Shown: piece after piece, positions 31,765 to 43,626 of the stretch | How the letters are laid out: the number at the start of each line of letters is the position of its first letter | How positions within the stretch are numbered: position 1 is the first letter of the stretch | From: Halobacillus sp. Marseille-P3879 | Lineage (GTDB): Bacteria > Bacillota > Bacilli > Bacillales > Halobacillaceae | Reading direction: 5' to 3' | NCBI RefSeq assembly: GCF_900240285.1 | Contig: NZ_OESS01000005.1 | Location: 1-64,000 of the forward strand | DNA length: 64,000 nt | The notes under the pieces: model-generated | The model's input: the letters and a program-made list of their open reading frames with translations, nothing else | What the model was told of the DNA's origin: nothing | The model's database searches: none | Made by a program: the position numbers and the translations under genes

Positions 31765-31822
31765 TCTATATTTCCTCCTTTAAATAAATACAAAGTGTAT
31801 TTTTAAACTTAATTTTTATGTG

Positions 31823-31852
31823 AAGCAGTAGGGGCATTCAACCCCTATGCTT
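31823..31852 (-). promoter_or_regulatory. Leader hairpin of tuf
   Basis: AAGCA/TGCTT and TAGGGG/CCCCTA form an 11-bp stem with one bulge (31823-31852) in the tuf 5' UTR, about 60 nt before the ATG. No U-run follows, so it more likely stabilises the very abundant tuf mRNA than terminates it. Confidence 0.6.
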
Positions 31853-31861
31853 ACAATACAA

Positions 31862-31890
31862 GTTATACTTTAACTTTGCAAAAAAATCAA
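31862..31890 (-). promoter_or_regulatory. Sigma-A promoter of tuf
   Basis: The minus strand reads TTGATT (31890-31885), 17 bp, TATAAC (31867-31862). The -35 abuts the fusA stop codon, so tuf can be expressed independently of the str operon. Confidence 0.6.
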
Positions 31891-33969
31891 TTATTCACCA
31901 GCATTTTTCTTGATGATTTCTTCAGAGATGCTCTTCGGTACTTCTTCGTAGTGGTCGAAGTGCATAGTGTACGTTCCGCGACCTTGAGTGTTGGAACGAA
32001 GGGACGTTGCATAACCGAACATTTCTGAAAGTGGAACAAAGGCTTTAACCACTTGTGCAGAACCACGAGTTTCCATACCTTCAACACGTCCGCGACGTGA
32101 AGTAACGTCACCCATGATATCTCCCATATATTCTTCAGGAATTACAACTTCAACTTTCATCATTGGTTCCAGAAGAACTGGTTTACATTTGTTCTTAGCT
32201 TCTTTAAGTGCCATTGACGCGGCTACTTTAAAGGCCATTTCGTTAGAGTCAACATCGTGGTAAGAACCATCATAAAGAGTGGCTTTGATGTCAACCATTG
32301 GGTATCCGGCAAGTACACCATTCTCCATCGATTGTTTAATTCCTTGTTCAACTGAAGGGATGTATTCACGCGGTACTACACCACCAACGATTTTGTTTAC
32401 GAATTCGAAGCCAGCGCCTTCTTCGTTAGGTTCGAACTCAACCCATACGTGACCAAATTGTCCACGACCACCGGATTGACGTACGAACTTACCTTCAACC
32501 TGTGCACTTCCACGGAAAGTTTCACGGTAAGCAACCTGTGGAGCACCGATGTTTGCTTCGACTTTAAACTCACGCTTCAGACGGTCAACAATGATGTCAA
32601 GGTGAAGTTCACCCATACCAGCGATGATTGTTTGACCTGTTTCGACGTTAGTTTCAGTCTGGAAGGTTGGATCCTCTTCAGCTAACTTTCCAAGGGCCAC
32701 AGCCATTTTGTCCTGGTCAGCCTTGGATTTAGGCTCGATCGCAACAGAGATAACCGGTTCAGGGAATTCCATAGATTCAAGAATAACAAGACTCTTTTCA
32801 TCACATAGAGTATCGCCTGTACCCGTGTCTTTAAGACCTACAGCACCAGCAATATCACCAGCATATACAGTGGAGATCTCTTCACGAGAGTTGGCATGCA
32901 TTTGCAGGATACGTCCTACTCGCTCACGCTTATCTTTCGTAGAGTTCTTCACGTAAGAACCAGATGATAGTGTACCGGAATAAACACGGAAGAATGTAAG
33001 TTTACCAACATAAGGGTCAGTTGCAACTTTAAATGCCAATGCAGAGAAAGGCTCTTTGTCGTCTGCTTTACGCACAACTTCTTCTTCTGTTTGTGGAATA
33101 TGACCTTCAATAGGAGGTACATCTAATGGAGATGGAAGGTAATCAATTACTCCATCAATTAGAAGCTGAACCCCTTTGTTTTTGAATGCAGAACCACAGA
33201 ATACCGGGTAGAAATCAACACTTAGAGTAGCTGTACGGATAGCCGTTTTTAACTCTTCGTTAGAAATTTCTTCCCCTTCAAGATATTTCATCATAAGGTC
33301 TTCATCAAGTTCCGCAACAGCTTCTACAAGAATGCCGCGGTACTCTTCCGCCTGCTCTTTGTACTCATCCGGGATCTCACGAGCCTCAGCACGTGTGCCA
33401 AGATCATCCATATAGTAGTAAGCTTCCATTGTTACAAGGTCAATGATTCCTTCGAAGTCATCCTCTGCACCAATTGGAAGCTGGACTGCAGCAGCGTTAG
33501 CTCCCAGACGATCTTTCAGTGTACCTAAGGAGTAGATGAAATCTGCTCCTACTTTATCCATTTTGTTAATGAATACAATACGTGGAACACCGTACGTTGT
33601 AGCCTGACGCCATACTGTTTCAGTTTGTGGTTCAACACCAGACTGAGCATCAAGTACAGCCACAGATCCATCAAGTACACGAAGGGAACGCTCTACTTCT
33701 ACTGTGAAGTCTACGTGTCCCGGAGTATCGATGATGTTAATACGGTGGTCTTTCCACTGAGCAGTTGTCGCAGCGGAAGTAATTGTAATTCCGCGCTCCT
33801 GTTCCTGCTCCATCCAGTCCATTTGGGAAGCCCCTTCGTGAGTTTCACCAATTTTGTGGATACGTCCTGTGTAGAAAAGAATACGCTCGGTAGCTGTCGT
33901 TTTACCAGCATCGATGTGAGCCATGATGCCGATATTACGAGTCTTTTCCAAGGAGAACTCTCTAGCCAT
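31891..33969 (-). CDS. fusA: Elongation factor G
   Basis: This 692-aa translocase GTPase has G1 AHIDAGKTT, switch [13 protein letters not shown]3 DTPGHVDF, G4 NKMD, then domains II to V. The length matches B. subtilis (692). It follows rpsG by 42 bp with AAGGAG upstream of the ATG. Confidence 0.99.
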   Translation of the reverse strand: MAREFSLEKTRNIGIMAHIDAGKTTATERILFYTGRIHKIGETHEGASQMDWMEQEQERGITITSAATTAQWKDHRINIIDTPGHVDFTVEVERSLRVLDGSVAVLDAQSGVEPQTETVWRQATTYGVPRIVFINKMDKVGADFIYSLGTLKDRLGANAAAVQLPIGAEDDFEGIIDLVTMEAYYYMDDLGTRAEAREIPDEYKEQAEEYRGILVEAVAELDEDLMMKYLEGEEISNEELKTAIRTATLSVDFYPVFCGSAFKNKGVQLLIDGVIDYLPSPLDVPPIEGHIPQTEEEVVRKADDKEPFSALAFKVATDPYVGKLTFFRVYSGTLSSGSYVKNSTKDKRERVGRILQMHANSREEISTVYAGDIAGAVGLKDTGTGDTLCDEKSLVILESMEFPEPVISVAIEPKSKADQDKMAVALGKLAEEDPTFQTETNVETGQTIIAGMGELHLDIIVDRLKREFKVEANIGAPQVAYRETFRGSAQVEGKFVRQSGGRGQFGHVWVEFEPNEEGAGFEFVNKIVGGVVPREYIPSVEQGIKQSMENGVLAGYPMVDIKATLYDGSYHDVDSNEMAFKVAASMALKEAKNKCKPVLLEPMMKVEVVIPEEYMGDIMGDVTSRRGRVEGMETRGSAQVVKAFVPLSEMFGYATSLRSNTQGRGTYTMHFDHYEEVPKSISEEIIKKNAGE

Positions 33970-34011
33970 GATTTTTTCTCCTTCCTGATTGAAAGTGTTA
34001 TTCGTTGATGA

Positions 34012-34482
34012 TTACCAACGATAGTGAGCGAATGCTTTGTTTGCTTCCGCCATTTTATGCATGTCTTCACGGCGCTTAACTGAAGCACCCGTGTTGTTTG
34101 CAGCATCTAAAATTTCATTAGCAAGACGCTCTTCCATTGTTTTTTCTCCGCGAAGACGCGCATAGTTAACAATGAAACGAAGGCCTAGTGCCTGGCGGCG
34201 CTCAGGGCGAACCTCCACTGGTACTTGGTAGTTGGATCCACCTACACGACGAGCGCGTACCTCTAGTACTGGCATTACATTTTTCATTGCTTGATCAAAA
34301 GTTTCCATAGCGTCATTTCCGCTACGCTCTTGTACAAGTTCAAATGATTTATAAAGAATCTTCTGAGCTTTACCTCGCTGTCCGTTAACCATGATCTGGT
34401 TAATCAGGCGAGTAACAAGCTTAGAGTTATACATTGGATCTGGTAACACATCACGTTTAGCTACTGGTCCTTTACGTGGCAT
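34012..34482 (-). CDS. rpsG: Ribosomal protein S7 (uS7)
   Basis: This 156-aa primary assembly protein of the 30S head begins [25 protein letters not shown] and ends FAHYRW. The length is that of B. subtilis. It lies 49 bp after rpsL. Confidence 0.98.
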   Translation of the reverse strand: MPRKGPVAKRDVLPDPMYNSKLVTRLINQIMVNGQRGKAQKILYKSFELVQERSGNDAMETFDQAMKNVMPVLEVRARRVGGSNYQVPVEVRPERRQALGLRFIVNYARLRGEKTMEERLANEILDAANNTGASVKRREDMHKMAEANKAFAHYRW

Positions 34483-34531
34483 ATGTTCCCCTCCTTTCCT
34501 GAAATTTATTTATTATGCTAAAAGCATTGTT

Positions 34532-34945
34532 TTATTTCTTAGGTTTTTTCGTACCGTATTTAGAACGACCTTGCATACGGCCATCTACGCTTGCAGTATC
34601 TAATGCACCGCGAACGATGTGATAGCGGACACCAGGTAAGTCCTTAACACGTCCGCCACGGATAAGAACAACGCTGTGTTCTTGAAGGTTGTGGCCGATT
34701 CCAGGAATGTAGGCGTTAACTTCAATCTGGTTAGTTAGACGAACACGTGCATACTTACGCAGTGCAGAGTTCGGTTTCTTTGGAGTCATCGTACCTACAC
34801 GTGTGCAAACTCCACGTTTTTGAGGAGAAGACTGATCTGTCATGCGTTTCTTATAGCTGTTGTAGCCTTTGTTCAACGCTGGGGAGTCAGACTTTTTACT
34901 TTTGCTTACGCGTCCTTTACGAACTAGTTGGTTAATTGTTGGCAT
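34532..34945 (-). CDS. rpsL: Ribosomal protein S12 (uS12)
   Basis: This 137-aa decoding-centre protein has [17 protein letters not shown] and [13 protein letters not shown] loops with the lysines that change in streptomycin resistance still present, so it looks wild type. The start ATG at 34945 ([12 protein letters not shown]) has GGAGG upstream; the frame extending to 34981 is leader. Confidence 0.98.
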   Translation of the reverse strand: MPTINQLVRKGRVSKSKKSDSPALNKGYNSYKKRMTDQSSPQKRGVCTRVGTMTPKKPNSALRKYARVRLTNQIEVNAYIPGIGHNLQEHSVVLIRGGRVKDLPGVRYHIVRGALDTASVDGRMQGRSKYGTKKPKK

Positions 34946-35037
34946 TTTGTTATCCTCCCTTCGGTTTTTAATACCACACATCCAGGTGGTTCATAAAAAG
35001 GCAAAAAACAAAGCTTTCGCGATTCACCGCCAAAACT

Positions 35038-35289
35038 TTATTGCTTTATCGCCACTGTCGCAGCTCCAACATCAATGCCGCACGCATTACCTAACTCTCT
35101 CATTGACTCTACCTTTGTATGAGGAATGTTTAATTGTGCAGCTAGTTTTGCCACTTTAAATGTCATTGACTGTTCAGCATCGTCAGCCGTAATGACTTCA
35201 ATCACTTCGCCATTTTTCATAGCTTTAAGTGTTTGTTTGGTTCCAATGACTATATCTGATTTAGCCTGTGCTACTTTTTCATAAGACAT
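35038..35289 (-). CDS. rplGB: L7Ae-family RNA-binding protein (YbxF/L7Ae-like)
   Basis: This 83-aa L7Ae/L30e-fold protein sits between rpoC and rpsL, the position of ybxF (rplGB) in B. subtilis, whose product binds K-turn RNA. Its motif [12 protein letters not shown] is the C-terminal part of the fold. I chose the ATG at 35289 ([20 protein letters not shown]), 7 nt after GGAGGA. Its precise ribosomal role is unsettled. Confidence 0.93.
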   Translation of the reverse strand: MSYEKVAQAKSDIVIGTKQTLKAMKNGEVIEVITADDAEQSMTFKVAKLAAQLNIPHTKVESMRELGNACGIDVGAATVAIKQ

Positions 35290-35320
35290 CAGCATATCCT
35301 CCAAAGTAACATGGATAAAC

Positions 35321-35399
35321 GGAAGCACCTTGATTATATTATCACTAGCTCAAACCCATTGTCAACTGGATTTTAAAAATAGTATAACAAGATGCTTCC
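35321..35399. repeat. 12-bp inverted repeat flanking the rplGB promoter
   Basis: GGAAGCACCTTG (35321-35332) and CAAGATGCTTCC (35388-35399) are inverted with 11 of 12 positions paired, one arm downstream and one upstream of the promoter. A read-through rpoC transcript could fold them into a long-range stem. Confidence 0.6.
35336..35365 (-). promoter_or_regulatory. Sigma-A promoter of rplGB-rpsL-rpsG-fusA
   Basis: The minus strand reads TTGACA (35365-35360), 18 bp, TAATAT (35341-35336), preceded by TGA as an extended -10. Confidence 0.65.
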
Positions 35400-35435
35400 T
35401 CATTTTTATCCCCTGTTAAACTTCACTTAAGTTTT

Positions 35436-38400
35436 TTAGAATTGAGTAACCTCTTCAACAGGTTCGCTTTGCTCTTCCTGCTGTTCGGACTCGGCTTTGA
35501 TCTTACGGTATTTCGTCATGCCTGTTCCGGCTGGTACGAGTTTACCGATAATCACGTTCTCTTTAAGGCCTAGCAATTCATCACGTTTACCTTTAATTGC
35601 TGCATCTGTCAGGACACGAGTCGTTTCCTGGAAGGATGCGGCAGATAGGAAGCTGTCTGTTTCTAGGGACGCTTTGGTAATACCGAGAATAACTGGTCGG
35701 CCGACTGCCGGCTGACCGCCTTCCATAAGAACTCGTTGGTTCGCTTCTTTAAACTGGTGGATTTCAAGTAATGAACCAGGCAGTACATCTGTATCTCCGG
35801 AATCAAGAACACGTATCTTACGAAGCATTTGGCGAACCATTACTTCTACGTGCTTATCAGAAATCTCAACACCCTGCATACGATATACTTTTTGAACTTC
35901 TTTTAATAGATACTCCTGGACTCCATCAAGACCTTGAACGGTTAAGAGTTCTTTAGGGTCAATAGAACCTTCAGTAAGTGCATCGCCTGCTCCTACTTGA
36001 TCACCCACGGAAACTTTAAGTCTAGAACCATATGGGGCGGTGTAAGAACGAGATTCTACTGCGCCCTGGACAACGATTTCTTGTTTCTCTTTCACTTCGT
36101 TAATCTCATGGACCGTACCTTTGATCTCAGTGATAACCGCTTGCCCTTTAGGATTTCTAGCTTCAACAATTTCCTGAATACGAGGAAGACCTTGTGTGAT
36201 GTCATCTCCTGCAACCCCGCCTGTGTGGAAAGTACGCATTGTAAGCTGTGTACCAGGTTCACCGATAGACTGGGCAGCAATGATACCTACTGCTTCACCT
36301 ACTTCAACTTCATCGCCAGTAGCAAGGTTACGTCCGTAACACTTCTTACATACTCCATGCTTGGTGTTACAAGTAAACGCAGAACGTATTGTGATCTCCT
36401 CGATGCCTGCATCAACAATCTGCTTAGCAGCATCTTCAAAAATCACTTCATTACGTGTAGCAAGAACTTGGCCAGACTCAGGATCTGTAACAGTCTGGAA
36501 TGCAGTACGTCCCACAAGTCTGTCAACAAGCGGTTCGATAGTCTCTGTGCCTTCTTTAATGGCACTAACCGGAAGACCGCGGTCAGTTCCACAATCTTCT
36601 TCCCGTACAATAACATCCTGTGCCACATCTACAAGACGACGAGTCAAGTAACCAGAGTCAGCCGTCTTCAGTGCTGTATCGGCAAGTCCTTTACGTGCAC
36701 CGTGAGTAGAGATGAAGTATTCAAGTACTGTCAGGCCTTCACGGAAGCTTGATTTAATCGGCAATTCAATGATCCGTCCAGCCGGGTTGGCCATAAGACC
36801 ACGCATACCTGCAAGCTGGGTGAAGTTAGATGCGTTACCACGAGCTCCTGAATCACTCATCATAAAGATTGGGTTTCTAGGGTTCAGCGTATTCATCAGA
36901 CGGTCCTGAATGTCATCTTTACAAGCTGACCAAATTTCGATAACCCGGTCATAACGCTCTTCTTCTGTGATTAAACCACGACGGAACTGTTTTAGCACCT
37001 TATCTACTTTACCTTGAGCTTCTTCGAGAATTTCTTGTTTCTCCGGTAATACTACAACATCGGATACACCGACTGTAATACCAGCTTTAGTCGAGTATGC
37101 AAAACCTAGATCCTTCATTCGGTCCAGCATTTTGGATGTTTCACTGATTGAGAAACGCTTAAATACTTCGGCAATGATGTCTCCTAAAATACCCTTCTTG
37201 AATGGAAGAACGAGTTCACGGTTTGCGATATCTTCCTTGATATTCGTTCCTTTTTCAACAAAGTAATGTTCAGGAGTTTTAATTTCAAGGTTCTGTTGCG
37301 TTGGTTCGTTCATATAAGGGAACGAGTTAGGAAGCATTTCGTTAAAGATCAGTTTACCAATAGTTGTAACTAACAGTTGGTTGTTCTGAGCTTCCGTAAA
37401 TGTTTCATTATTTAAAGAATTAGCTTGAACAGCAACACGTGTATGAAGATGGACATAGCCGTTTTGATAAGCCATTAGAGCTTCATTTAGATCTTTGACG
37501 ACCATACCTTCTCCAACAGCGTTCTCACGCTCTAGAGTAAGATAATAGTTACCGAGTACCATATCCTGAGATGGAGTAACAACAGGTTTTCCATCCTTAG
37601 GATTCAGGATGTTTTGCGCAGCAAGCATAAGGATGCGCGCTTCTGCCTGTGCTTCTGAGGATAGCGGTACGTGTACAGCCATTTGGTCCCCATCAAAGTC
37701 AGCGTTATAAGCCGTACAAACGAGCGGGTGAAGACGAATAGCGCGCCCTTCTACCAATGTTGGTTCAAATGCCTGAATTCCAAGGCGGTGCAGCGTCGGG
37801 GCACGGTTTAACAATACCGGGTGCTCCTTAATTACATCTTCAAGTACATCCCATACTTCCGGGTGCACTCGTTCGATCTTACGCTTAGCTGATTTAATGT
37901 TGTGTGCCAATCCACGGGAAACGAGCTCTTTCATTACAAACGGTTTGAACAATTCAAGAGCCATCTCTTTTGGCAGGCCGCACTGATACATTTTCAGGTT
38001 CGGTCCAACAACGATAACGGAACGGCCTGAGTAGTCAACACGCTTACCAAGTAAGTTTTGACGGAAACGACCCTGCTTCCCTTTTAACATATGAGAAAGA
38101 GACTTGAGCGGGCGGTTTCCTGGACCGGTTACGGGACGTCCGCGGCGTCCATTATCAATCAAAGCATCGACTGCTTCTTGAAGCATTCGTTTTTCGTTTT
38201 GCACAATAATCGTTGGCGCGCCAAGATCTAGAAGGCGCTTCAAACGATTGTTACGGTTGATTACCCGTCGATAGAGATCGTTTAAATCTGAGGTAGCAAA
38301 TCGTCCGCCGTCCAGCTGTACCATTGGACGCAGTTCCGGCGGAATAACCGGAAGAACATCCAGGATCATCCATGATGGATCGTTACCTGAATTACGGAAC

Positions 38401-39044
38401 GATTCCAGCACCTCTAGACGTTTGATTGCACGAGTACGACGTTGTCCCTGTGCAGATTTCAATTCTTCTTTAAGCGTGTCTACTTCTGCATCCAAGTCGA
38501 TATCGGAAAGAAGCTTGCGAATCGCTTCTGCTCCCATAGCTGCCTGGAACCCTTTACCGAACTTCTCACGATAAGAGCGGTATTCTTTTTCAGATAAAAG
38601 CTGCTTCTTATCTAGAGCTGTTTCTCCAGGTTCAGTCACGATGTATGCGGCGAAGTATATAACTTCTTCTAAAGCACGAGGTGACATATCAAGGACAAGA
38701 CCCATACGGCTCGGAATTCCTTTGAAGTACCAAATATGAGAGACAGGGGCAGCTAATTCTAAATGCCCCATGCGCTCACGTCGAACCTTAGCTTTGGTCA
38801 CTTCTACGCCACAACGGTCACAAACGACCCCTTTGTAACGTACACGCTTATATTTACCACAATGACATTCCCAATCTTTCTGCGGACCAAAAATACGTTC
38901 ACAGAACAGGCCGTCTTTTTCTGGCTTTAACGTGCGGTAATTAATCGTTTCCGGCTTCTTCACCTCTCCGTAAGACCAGGAGCGGATTTTGTCAGGTGAA
39001 GCCAGACCAATTTTCATATACTCAAATTTATTTACATCTAGCAA
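35436..39044 (-). CDS. rpoC: RNA polymerase beta' subunit
   Basis: This 1202-aa subunit has the N-terminal zinc ribbon ([20 protein letters not shown]), the catalytic [12 protein letters not shown] triad of aspartates, the second zinc cluster ([16 protein letters not shown]) and trigger-loop region [11 protein letters not shown]. Translation starts at a TTG (39044), 10 nt after AAGGGAGG, giving [21 protein letters not shown]. subtilis rpoC starts with TTG too. It follows rpoB by 55 bp. Confidence 0.99.
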   Translation of the reverse strand: MLDVNKFEYMKIGLASPDKIRSWSYGEVKKPETINYRTLKPEKDGLFCERIFGPQKDWECHCGKYKRVRYKGVVCDRCGVEVTKAKVRRERMGHLELAAPVSHIWYFKGIPSRMGLVLDMSPRALEEVIYFAAYIVTEPGETALDKKQLLSEKEYRSYREKFGKGFQAAMGAEAIRKLLSDIDLDAEVDTLKEELKSAQGQRRTRAIKRLEVLESFRNSGNDPSWMILDVLPVIPPELRPMVQLDGGRFATSDLNDLYRRVINRNNRLKRLLDLGAPTIIVQNEKRMLQEAVDALIDNGRRGRPVTGPGNRPLKSLSHMLKGKQGRFRQNLLGKRVDYSGRSVIVVGPNLKMYQCGLPKEMALELFKPFVMKELVSRGLAHNIKSAKRKIERVHPEVWDVLEDVIKEHPVLLNRAPTLHRLGIQAFEPTLVEGRAIRLHPLVCTAYNADFDGDQMAVHVPLSSEAQAEARILMLAAQNILNPKDGKPVVTPSQDMVLGNYYLTLERENAVGEGMVVKDLNEALMAYQNGYVHLHTRVAVQANSLNNETFTEAQNNQLLVTTIGKLIFNEMLPNSFPYMNEPTQQNLEIKTPEHYFVEKGTNIKEDIANRELVLPFKKGILGDIIAEVFKRFSISETSKMLDRMKDLGFAYSTKAGITVGVSDVVVLPEKQEILEEAQGKVDKVLKQFRRGLITEEERYDRVIEIWSACKDDIQDRLMNTLNPRNPIFMMSDSGARGNASNFTQLAGMRGLMANPAGRIIELPIKSSFREGLTVLEYFISTHGARKGLADTALKTADSGYLTRRLVDVAQDVIVREEDCGTDRGLPVSAIKEGTETIEPLVDRLVGRTAFQTVTDPESGQVLATRNEVIFEDAAKQIVDAGIEEITIRSAFTCNTKHGVCKKCYGRNLATGDEVEVGEAVGIIAAQSIGEPGTQLTMRTFHTGGVAGDDITQGLPRIQEIVEARNPKGQAVITEIKGTVHEINEVKEKQEIVVQGAVESRSYTAPYGSRLKVSVGDQVGAGDALTEGSIDPKELLTVQGLDGVQEYLLKEVQKVYRMQGVEISDKHVEVMVRQMLRKIRVLDSGDTDVLPGSLLEIHQFKEANQRVLMEGGQPAVGRPVILGITKASLETDSFLSAASFQETTRVLTDAAIKGKRDELLGLKENVIIGKLVPAGTGMTKYRKIKAESEQQEEQSEPVEEVTQF

Positions 39045-39099
39045 GGGGCCTACCTCCCTTTTAGTATCCAGGTTCTACCCTAAGCTTTATCAACTAGTC

Positions 39100-42000
39100 T
39101 TAATGTTCCTCAAGATTAATATTTTCAGATTCTTGTGTTTGGTCTTCCTCGATATCGCGCATTTCAATTTCTTCGTCTTCACCGTTTAAGATCTTAACGT
39201 CCATGCCTAAACTTTGAAGCTCTTTAATAAGAACTTTAAAGGATTCAGGCACTCCAGGTTCTGGTACGTTATCTCCTTTGACAATAGCTTCATAAGTTTT
39301 TACACGACCTACTACGTCATCAGATTTAACCGTTAAGATCTCCTGGAGAGTATAAGCGGCTCCATAAGCTTCGAGAGCCCATACTTCCATCTCACCGAAA
39401 CGCTGACCACCAAACTGTGCTTTACCTCCAAGAGGCTGCTGTGTAACCAGAGAATAAGGTCCTGTGGAACGTGCGTGCAGTTTGTCATCAACCATGTGAG
39501 ACAGCTTAATCATATACATGACTCCGACTGAAATGCGGTTATCAAACGGCTCACCGGTTCTTCCATCGTAAAGAATTGTTTTCGCGTCCCGAGCCATACC
39601 GGCCTCATCAAGAGTTTCCCAAACATCCTCCTCACGTGCTCCATCAAATACTGGGGTCGCAACGCGGATACCCAGCTGACGAGCAGCCATACCGAGGTGA
39701 AGTTCAAGTACCTGCCCGATGTTCATACGGGATGGTACACCAAGCGGGTTCAACATGACATCCACAGGAGTTCCATCTGGTAAGAACGGCATGTCCTCTT
39801 CTGGAAGGATTTTCGAGATAACACCTTTGTTTCCGTGACGTCCAGCCATTTTATCCCCTTCAGAGATTTTACGTTTCTGGACAATATAAACACGGATCAA
39901 CTGGTTTACACCCGGAGGAAGCTCATCACCGTCTTCACGGTTAAAGATTTTCACATCGAGAACAATTCCTCCCGCTCCGTGAGGTACACGAAGAGAAGTA
40001 TCACGGACTTCACGTGCTTTTTCACCGAAGATAGCATGAAGCAGCCGCTCTTCTGCTGATAATTCTGTAACCCCTTTAGGTGTCACCTTACCTACCAGCA
40101 GGTCGCCATCACTTACTTCAGCACCGATACGGATAATCCCGCGTTCGTCTAAGTCTCGTAAGGCATCTTCCCCTACGTTAGGAATGTCACGTGTGATTTC
40201 TTCTGGCCCGAGCTTCGTATCACGCGCTTCTGATTCATACTCTTCGATATGAATAGAGGTGTATACGTCATCTTTCACCAGGCGTTCACTCATAATGACA
40301 GCATCCTCGTAGTTATAACCATCCCAGGTCATGAATGCGACAAGCGGGTTCTGACCAAGCGCCAGCTCACCCATGTCCATCGAAGGTCCATCTGCAAGGA
40401 TTTCACCTTTTACAACCCGGTCTCCTTTAGAAACAATTGGGCGCTGATTATAGCAGCTTCCCTGGTTAGAGCGGATGAATTTCTGTAGACGGTAACGATC
40501 TAAGTCACCTTCTACTTCTTTTCCATCTACTTCAGAAATACGGCGGACAAGAACTTCTTTTGCTTCTACTCTTTCTACGACACCTTCATGACGGCAGATT
40601 ACCGCAGCTCCGGAGTCTTTACCTGAGACATATTCCATACCTGTTCCTACAAGCGGCGCATCTGGTTTTAAAAGAGGCACTGCTTGACGCTGCATGTTCG
40701 CACCCATCAAGGAACGGTTGGAGTCATCATTCTCAAGGAAAGGAATACACGCAGTTGCCGCAGATACAACCTGCTTAGGTGAGACGTCCATGTAATCGAG
40801 ACGTTCACGGCTTACTACTGTGTTTTCCCCACGGAAACGAGCAATAACTTCTTCATCTGTAAAGGAACCGTCTTCGTTTAACTTAGCGTTGGCCTGTGCG
40901 ACAACATAGTGGTCTTCTTCATCAGCTGTTAAATAATCAAAATGAGAAGTAACCTGGTTTGTCTCAGGGTCTACACGGCGGTAAGGCGTTTCAATAAATC
41001 CGAACTCGTTTACCTTCGCATAAGAAGATAAGGAGTTAATCAAACCAATGTTTGGCCCTTCCGGTGTTTCGATCGGACACATACGCCCATAGTGGGAATA
41101 GTGTACGTCACGAACTTCAAACCCTGCACGCTCACGCGTCAAACCACCCGGTCCAAGCGCTGAAAGACGACGCTTATGCGTTAACTCTGCAAGCGGGTTT
41201 GTCTGATCCATAAACTGTGAAAGCTGAGAGCTTCCGAAGAATTCTTTAATCGACGCGATCACAGGACGAATGTTAATCAGCTGCTGTGGTGTGATGGATG
41301 ACGTATCTTGAATAGACATGCGCTCCCGAACAACACGCTCCATACGGGAAAGCCCAATACGGAACTGGTTCTGCAGCAATTCACCCACTGAACGAAGACG
41401 ACGGTTTCCTAAGTGGTCAATGTCATCTGTTCCTCCAACTGTGTGAAGCAGGTTGAAGAAATAACTGATCGAAGAAAGAATGTCTGCAGGCGTAATGTGT
41501 TTTACGTCACGATCAATATTGGCATTGCCGATAACGTTGATCGAACGTTCCCCTTCAGGATCAGTCGGGTCTACTATTTTCACAGATTGAACGCGAATTG
41601 GGTCTTCCAGAACTCCGTCAACAGGCTCAAGCGTCTGCTCGCCCATCGTTTCTTCCTGATTGTTAAAGTGCGGAATTAAACGGTCCAGCAAGCGGCGGTC
41701 AATTTTAGACCCTTTTTCTGCTAAAACTTCACCTGTTTCTTCATCCACTAGTGTTTCTGCCAGTGTTTGATTGAAGAGGCGTTCTTTAATGTGAAGCTTT
41801 TTATTCATCTTATAACGTCCTACGCGGGCCAGGTCATAACGCTTTGGATCGAAGAAGCGGGAAACCAGCAGGCTTTTCGCATTTTCTACCGTCGGCGGCT
41901 CACCAGGGCGGAGGCGTTCATAAATTTCTAGTAATGCTTTCTCACTAGTTTCAGTGTTGTCTTTCTCTAACGTATTCTTCAAATATTCATTGTCACCGAT

Positions 42001-42630
42001 CAAATCAATAATTTCTTGATCCGTTCCAAATCCTAACGCTCGAAGTAATACAGTAATCGGAAGCTTACGTGTACGATCAATTCGAACATGAACTACATCT
42101 TTAGCATCCGTTTCAAATTCTAACCAAGCTCCACGGTTCGGAATAACCGTAGCTGTATATCCACGCTTTCCATTCTTATCTATTTTGTCATTAAAATAGA
42201 CACTAGGAGAGCGAACAAGTTGAGATACAATGACTCGCTCAGCACCATTAATAATAAATGTACCGGTATCGGTCATTAATGGGAAATCCCCCATAAATAC
42301 TTCTTGTTCTTTCACTTCACCTGTTTCATTATTAAGAAGACGTACTTTCACGCGGAGCGGAGCATTGTACGTAACGTCACGGTCTTTCGATTCATCGACC
42401 GGATATTTGGGCTCCCCTAAGCTGTAATCTACGAATTCAAGTGACAGATTGCCAGTGAAATCTTCGATTGGCGAGATGTCTTTAAACATCTCTTTCAAAC
42501 CTTCTTCTAAGAACCATTCATAAGAAGCAGTTTGAATTTCAATGAGGTTCGGTAAGTCTAATACCTCACTGATACGTGCGTAACTTCTGCGTTGGCGGTG
42601 TCGTCCATATTGAACTAGTTGACCTGTCAA
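39100..42630 (-). CDS. rpoB: RNA polymerase beta subunit
   Basis: This 1176-aa subunit starts with TTG at 42630 ([20 protein letters not shown]), as in B. subtilis, with AAGGGGTGA upstream. The rifampicin pocket ([20 protein letters not shown] followed by RLSALGPGG) carries the sensitive-type residues. The C-terminus is acidic ([20 protein letters not shown]). It is transcribed from its own promoter at 42921-42949 through a 280-nt structured leader. Confidence 0.99.
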   Translation of the reverse strand: MTGQLVQYGRHRQRRSYARISEVLDLPNLIEIQTASYEWFLEEGLKEMFKDISPIEDFTGNLSLEFVDYSLGEPKYPVDESKDRDVTYNAPLRVKVRLLNNETGEVKEQEVFMGDFPLMTDTGTFIINGAERVIVSQLVRSPSVYFNDKIDKNGKRGYTATVIPNRGAWLEFETDAKDVVHVRIDRTRKLPITVLLRALGFGTDQEIIDLIGDNEYLKNTLEKDNTETSEKALLEIYERLRPGEPPTVENAKSLLVSRFFDPKRYDLARVGRYKMNKKLHIKERLFNQTLAETLVDEETGEVLAEKGSKIDRRLLDRLIPHFNNQEETMGEQTLEPVDGVLEDPIRVQSVKIVDPTDPEGERSINVIGNANIDRDVKHITPADILSSISYFFNLLHTVGGTDDIDHLGNRRLRSVGELLQNQFRIGLSRMERVVRERMSIQDTSSITPQQLINIRPVIASIKEFFGSSQLSQFMDQTNPLAELTHKRRLSALGPGGLTRERAGFEVRDVHYSHYGRMCPIETPEGPNIGLINSLSSYAKVNEFGFIETPYRRVDPETNQVTSHFDYLTADEEDHYVVAQANAKLNEDGSFTDEEVIARFRGENTVVSRERLDYMDVSPKQVVSAATACIPFLENDDSNRSLMGANMQRQAVPLLKPDAPLVGTGMEYVSGKDSGAAVICRHEGVVERVEAKEVLVRRISEVDGKEVEGDLDRYRLQKFIRSNQGSCYNQRPIVSKGDRVVKGEILADGPSMDMGELALGQNPLVAFMTWDGYNYEDAVIMSERLVKDDVYTSIHIEEYESEARDTKLGPEEITRDIPNVGEDALRDLDERGIIRIGAEVSDGDLLVGKVTPKGVTELSAEERLLHAIFGEKAREVRDTSLRVPHGAGGIVLDVKIFNREDGDELPPGVNQLIRVYIVQKRKISEGDKMAGRHGNKGVISKILPEEDMPFLPDGTPVDVMLNPLGVPSRMNIGQVLELHLGMAARQLGIRVATPVFDGAREEDVWETLDEAGMARDAKTILYDGRTGEPFDNRISVGVMYMIKLSHMVDDKLHARSTGPYSLVTQQPLGGKAQFGGQRFGEMEVWALEAYGAAYTLQEILTVKSDDVVGRVKTYEAIVKGDNVPEPGVPESFKVLIKELQSLGMDVKILNGEDEEIEMRDIEEDQTQESENINLEEH

Positions 42631-42663
42631 CTGATTCACCCCTTCAATCAAGCATTTTTAAAA

Positions 42664-42695
42664 CGAAAAAAGGGTTCGGCAAAGACATGCCGAAC
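42664..42695 (-). terminator. Intrinsic terminator inside the rpoB leader (putative attenuator)
   Basis: GTTCGGCA (42674-42681 complement) pairs with TGCCGAAC (42688-42695 complement) in a perfect 8-bp stem, loop 6 nt, followed on the minus strand by CC and six U's (to 42664). It ends only 34 bp before the rpoB start codon, with no other gene between, so it must be read through or prevented for rpoBC expression. Confidence 0.75.
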
Positions 42696-42732
42696 AGGCT
42701 TGCGGTTGATCTTGCCACAAGCACTATTTAAA

Positions 42733-42752
42733 CATTCGCAATTCGGCGAATG
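42733..42752 (-). promoter_or_regulatory. Hairpin with anti-terminator potential in rpoB leader
   Basis: CATTCGC (42752-42746) pairs with GCGAATG (42739-42733). The same stretch contains GCCGAAU (42747-42741), which can instead pair with GUUCGGC, the left arm of the terminator at 42674-42695. The two pairings exclude each other. Confidence 0.5.
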
Positions 42753-42788
42753 GTGTTTCTTCATTTCTCTCTAACGTTAGACAAAAAA

Positions 42789-42818
42789 GAAAAAGGGTTT
42801 TCAAGTAAAAACCTCATT
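42789..42818 (-). terminator. Weak terminator-like hairpin in the distal rpoB leader
   Basis: The minus-strand RNA reads GGTTTT-TACTTG-AAAACC followed by C and a U-rich tract (TTTTTCTTTTTT). The stem is AU-rich and short; it lies about 95 nt after the rpoB transcription start and may also end read-through from the methyltransferase gene. Confidence 0.45.
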
Positions 42819-42920
42819 TCACTTTATAGGTATGATTTACCATTCTATCCAGTTTTCACCCTTTTATACACGGGATGAAAAAAAGACTTGACAACAAAAA
42901 GGTCATATTGGCATTTTTCA

Positions 42921-42949
42921 ATAATACCATATACAAAAAACCGAGTCAA
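42921..42949 (-). promoter_or_regulatory. Sigma-A promoter of rpoB-rpoC
   Basis: The minus strand reads TTGACT (42949-42944), 17 bp, TATTAT (42926-42921). The -35 overlaps the stop codon of the upstream methyltransferase gene. Confidence 0.75.
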
Positions 42950-43548
42950 ACCTTTTTAGCTTTGAGAATATAGTAACCTTTTTTCTTCACTACTAATTCC
43001 ACGCTTCCAAACATCTCTTCCAATTTCTCTTTTGCAGATGGGGCTCCTTGTTTTTTCTGAATGACAACCCACAATTCACCCTGCGGCTTTAAAGAAGCAA
43101 ACGATTCTGTAAACATAGCGTGTACCACTTGTTTGCCAGCACGGATGGGAGGATTGGTTACGATTGCTGCAAAGGAATGATTCTCTAAATTAGAGAATCG
43201 ATCACTTTCCTTAATCGTTACGTTCTCCACTTCATTCTGTTCGGCGTTCTTGCGTGCCAGCTCTAATGCCCGCTCATTCACATCCACCATATATACTCTT
43301 CGATCTGGAGCACCTTTAGCAATTGCCAGACCAATCGGTCCATAACCACAGCCCAGATCTAAAATGTCCCCATCGATATCAGGAGATGTATAAGCATCAA
43401 GAAGGACCCTTGAGCCAAAATCAACCTCAGATTTAGAAAATACTGCATGGTCCGTTGTAAAAGTGAAGGTTTCTTCTCTCAGCCTGAACGTCCATGACCT
43501 TTCCTCGCTCTTAGTACTCGTTGATTTAGAATAGTAATGTTCCGACAT
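42946..43548 (-). CDS. Class I SAM methyltransferase, RsmC/RlmG-like (YbxB)
   Basis: This 200-aa protein has the SAM-binding motif ILDLGCGYGPIGLA (residues about 62-75) and the N6-adenine or guanine N2-methyltransferase motif NPPIRAG. It corresponds to ybxB between rplL and rpoB in B. subtilis and resembles the C-terminal half of 16S rRNA methyltransferase RsmC; its substrate is not established. I chose the ATG at 43548 (MSEHYYSKSTSTK), 6 nt after AAGAAGGTG. Confidence 0.9.
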   Translation of the reverse strand: MSEHYYSKSTSTKSEERSWTFRLREETFTFTTDHAVFSKSEVDFGSRVLLDAYTSPDIDGDILDLGCGYGPIGLAIAKGAPDRRVYMVDVNERALELARKNAEQNEVENVTIKESDRFSNLENHSFAAIVTNPPIRAGKQVVHAMFTESFASLKPQGELWVVIQKKQGAPSAKEKLEEMFGSVELVVKKKGYYILKAKKV

Positions 43549-43580
43549 TCTATACACCTTCTTATAAGGAGGATAAGGAA

Positions 43581-43611
43581 AAAGAAAGCCCGCCGATAAT
43601 CAGCGAGCTTT
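43581..43611 (-). terminator. Terminator after rplL
   Basis: The 9-bp stem AAAGCTCGC/GCGGGCTTT (43603-43611 with 43585-43593, one G-U pair) is followed by UCUUUUU on the minus strand. It lowers read-through from rplJL into the methyltransferase and rpoBC. Confidence 0.8.
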
Positions 43612-43626
43612 ACTTCAATCTATCAA

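Noticed and set aside
35997-36752. 251-codon plus-strand frame inside rpoC
   Set aside because: Antisense to highly conserved rpoC; cysteine- and phenylalanine-rich as expected for a shadow frame.
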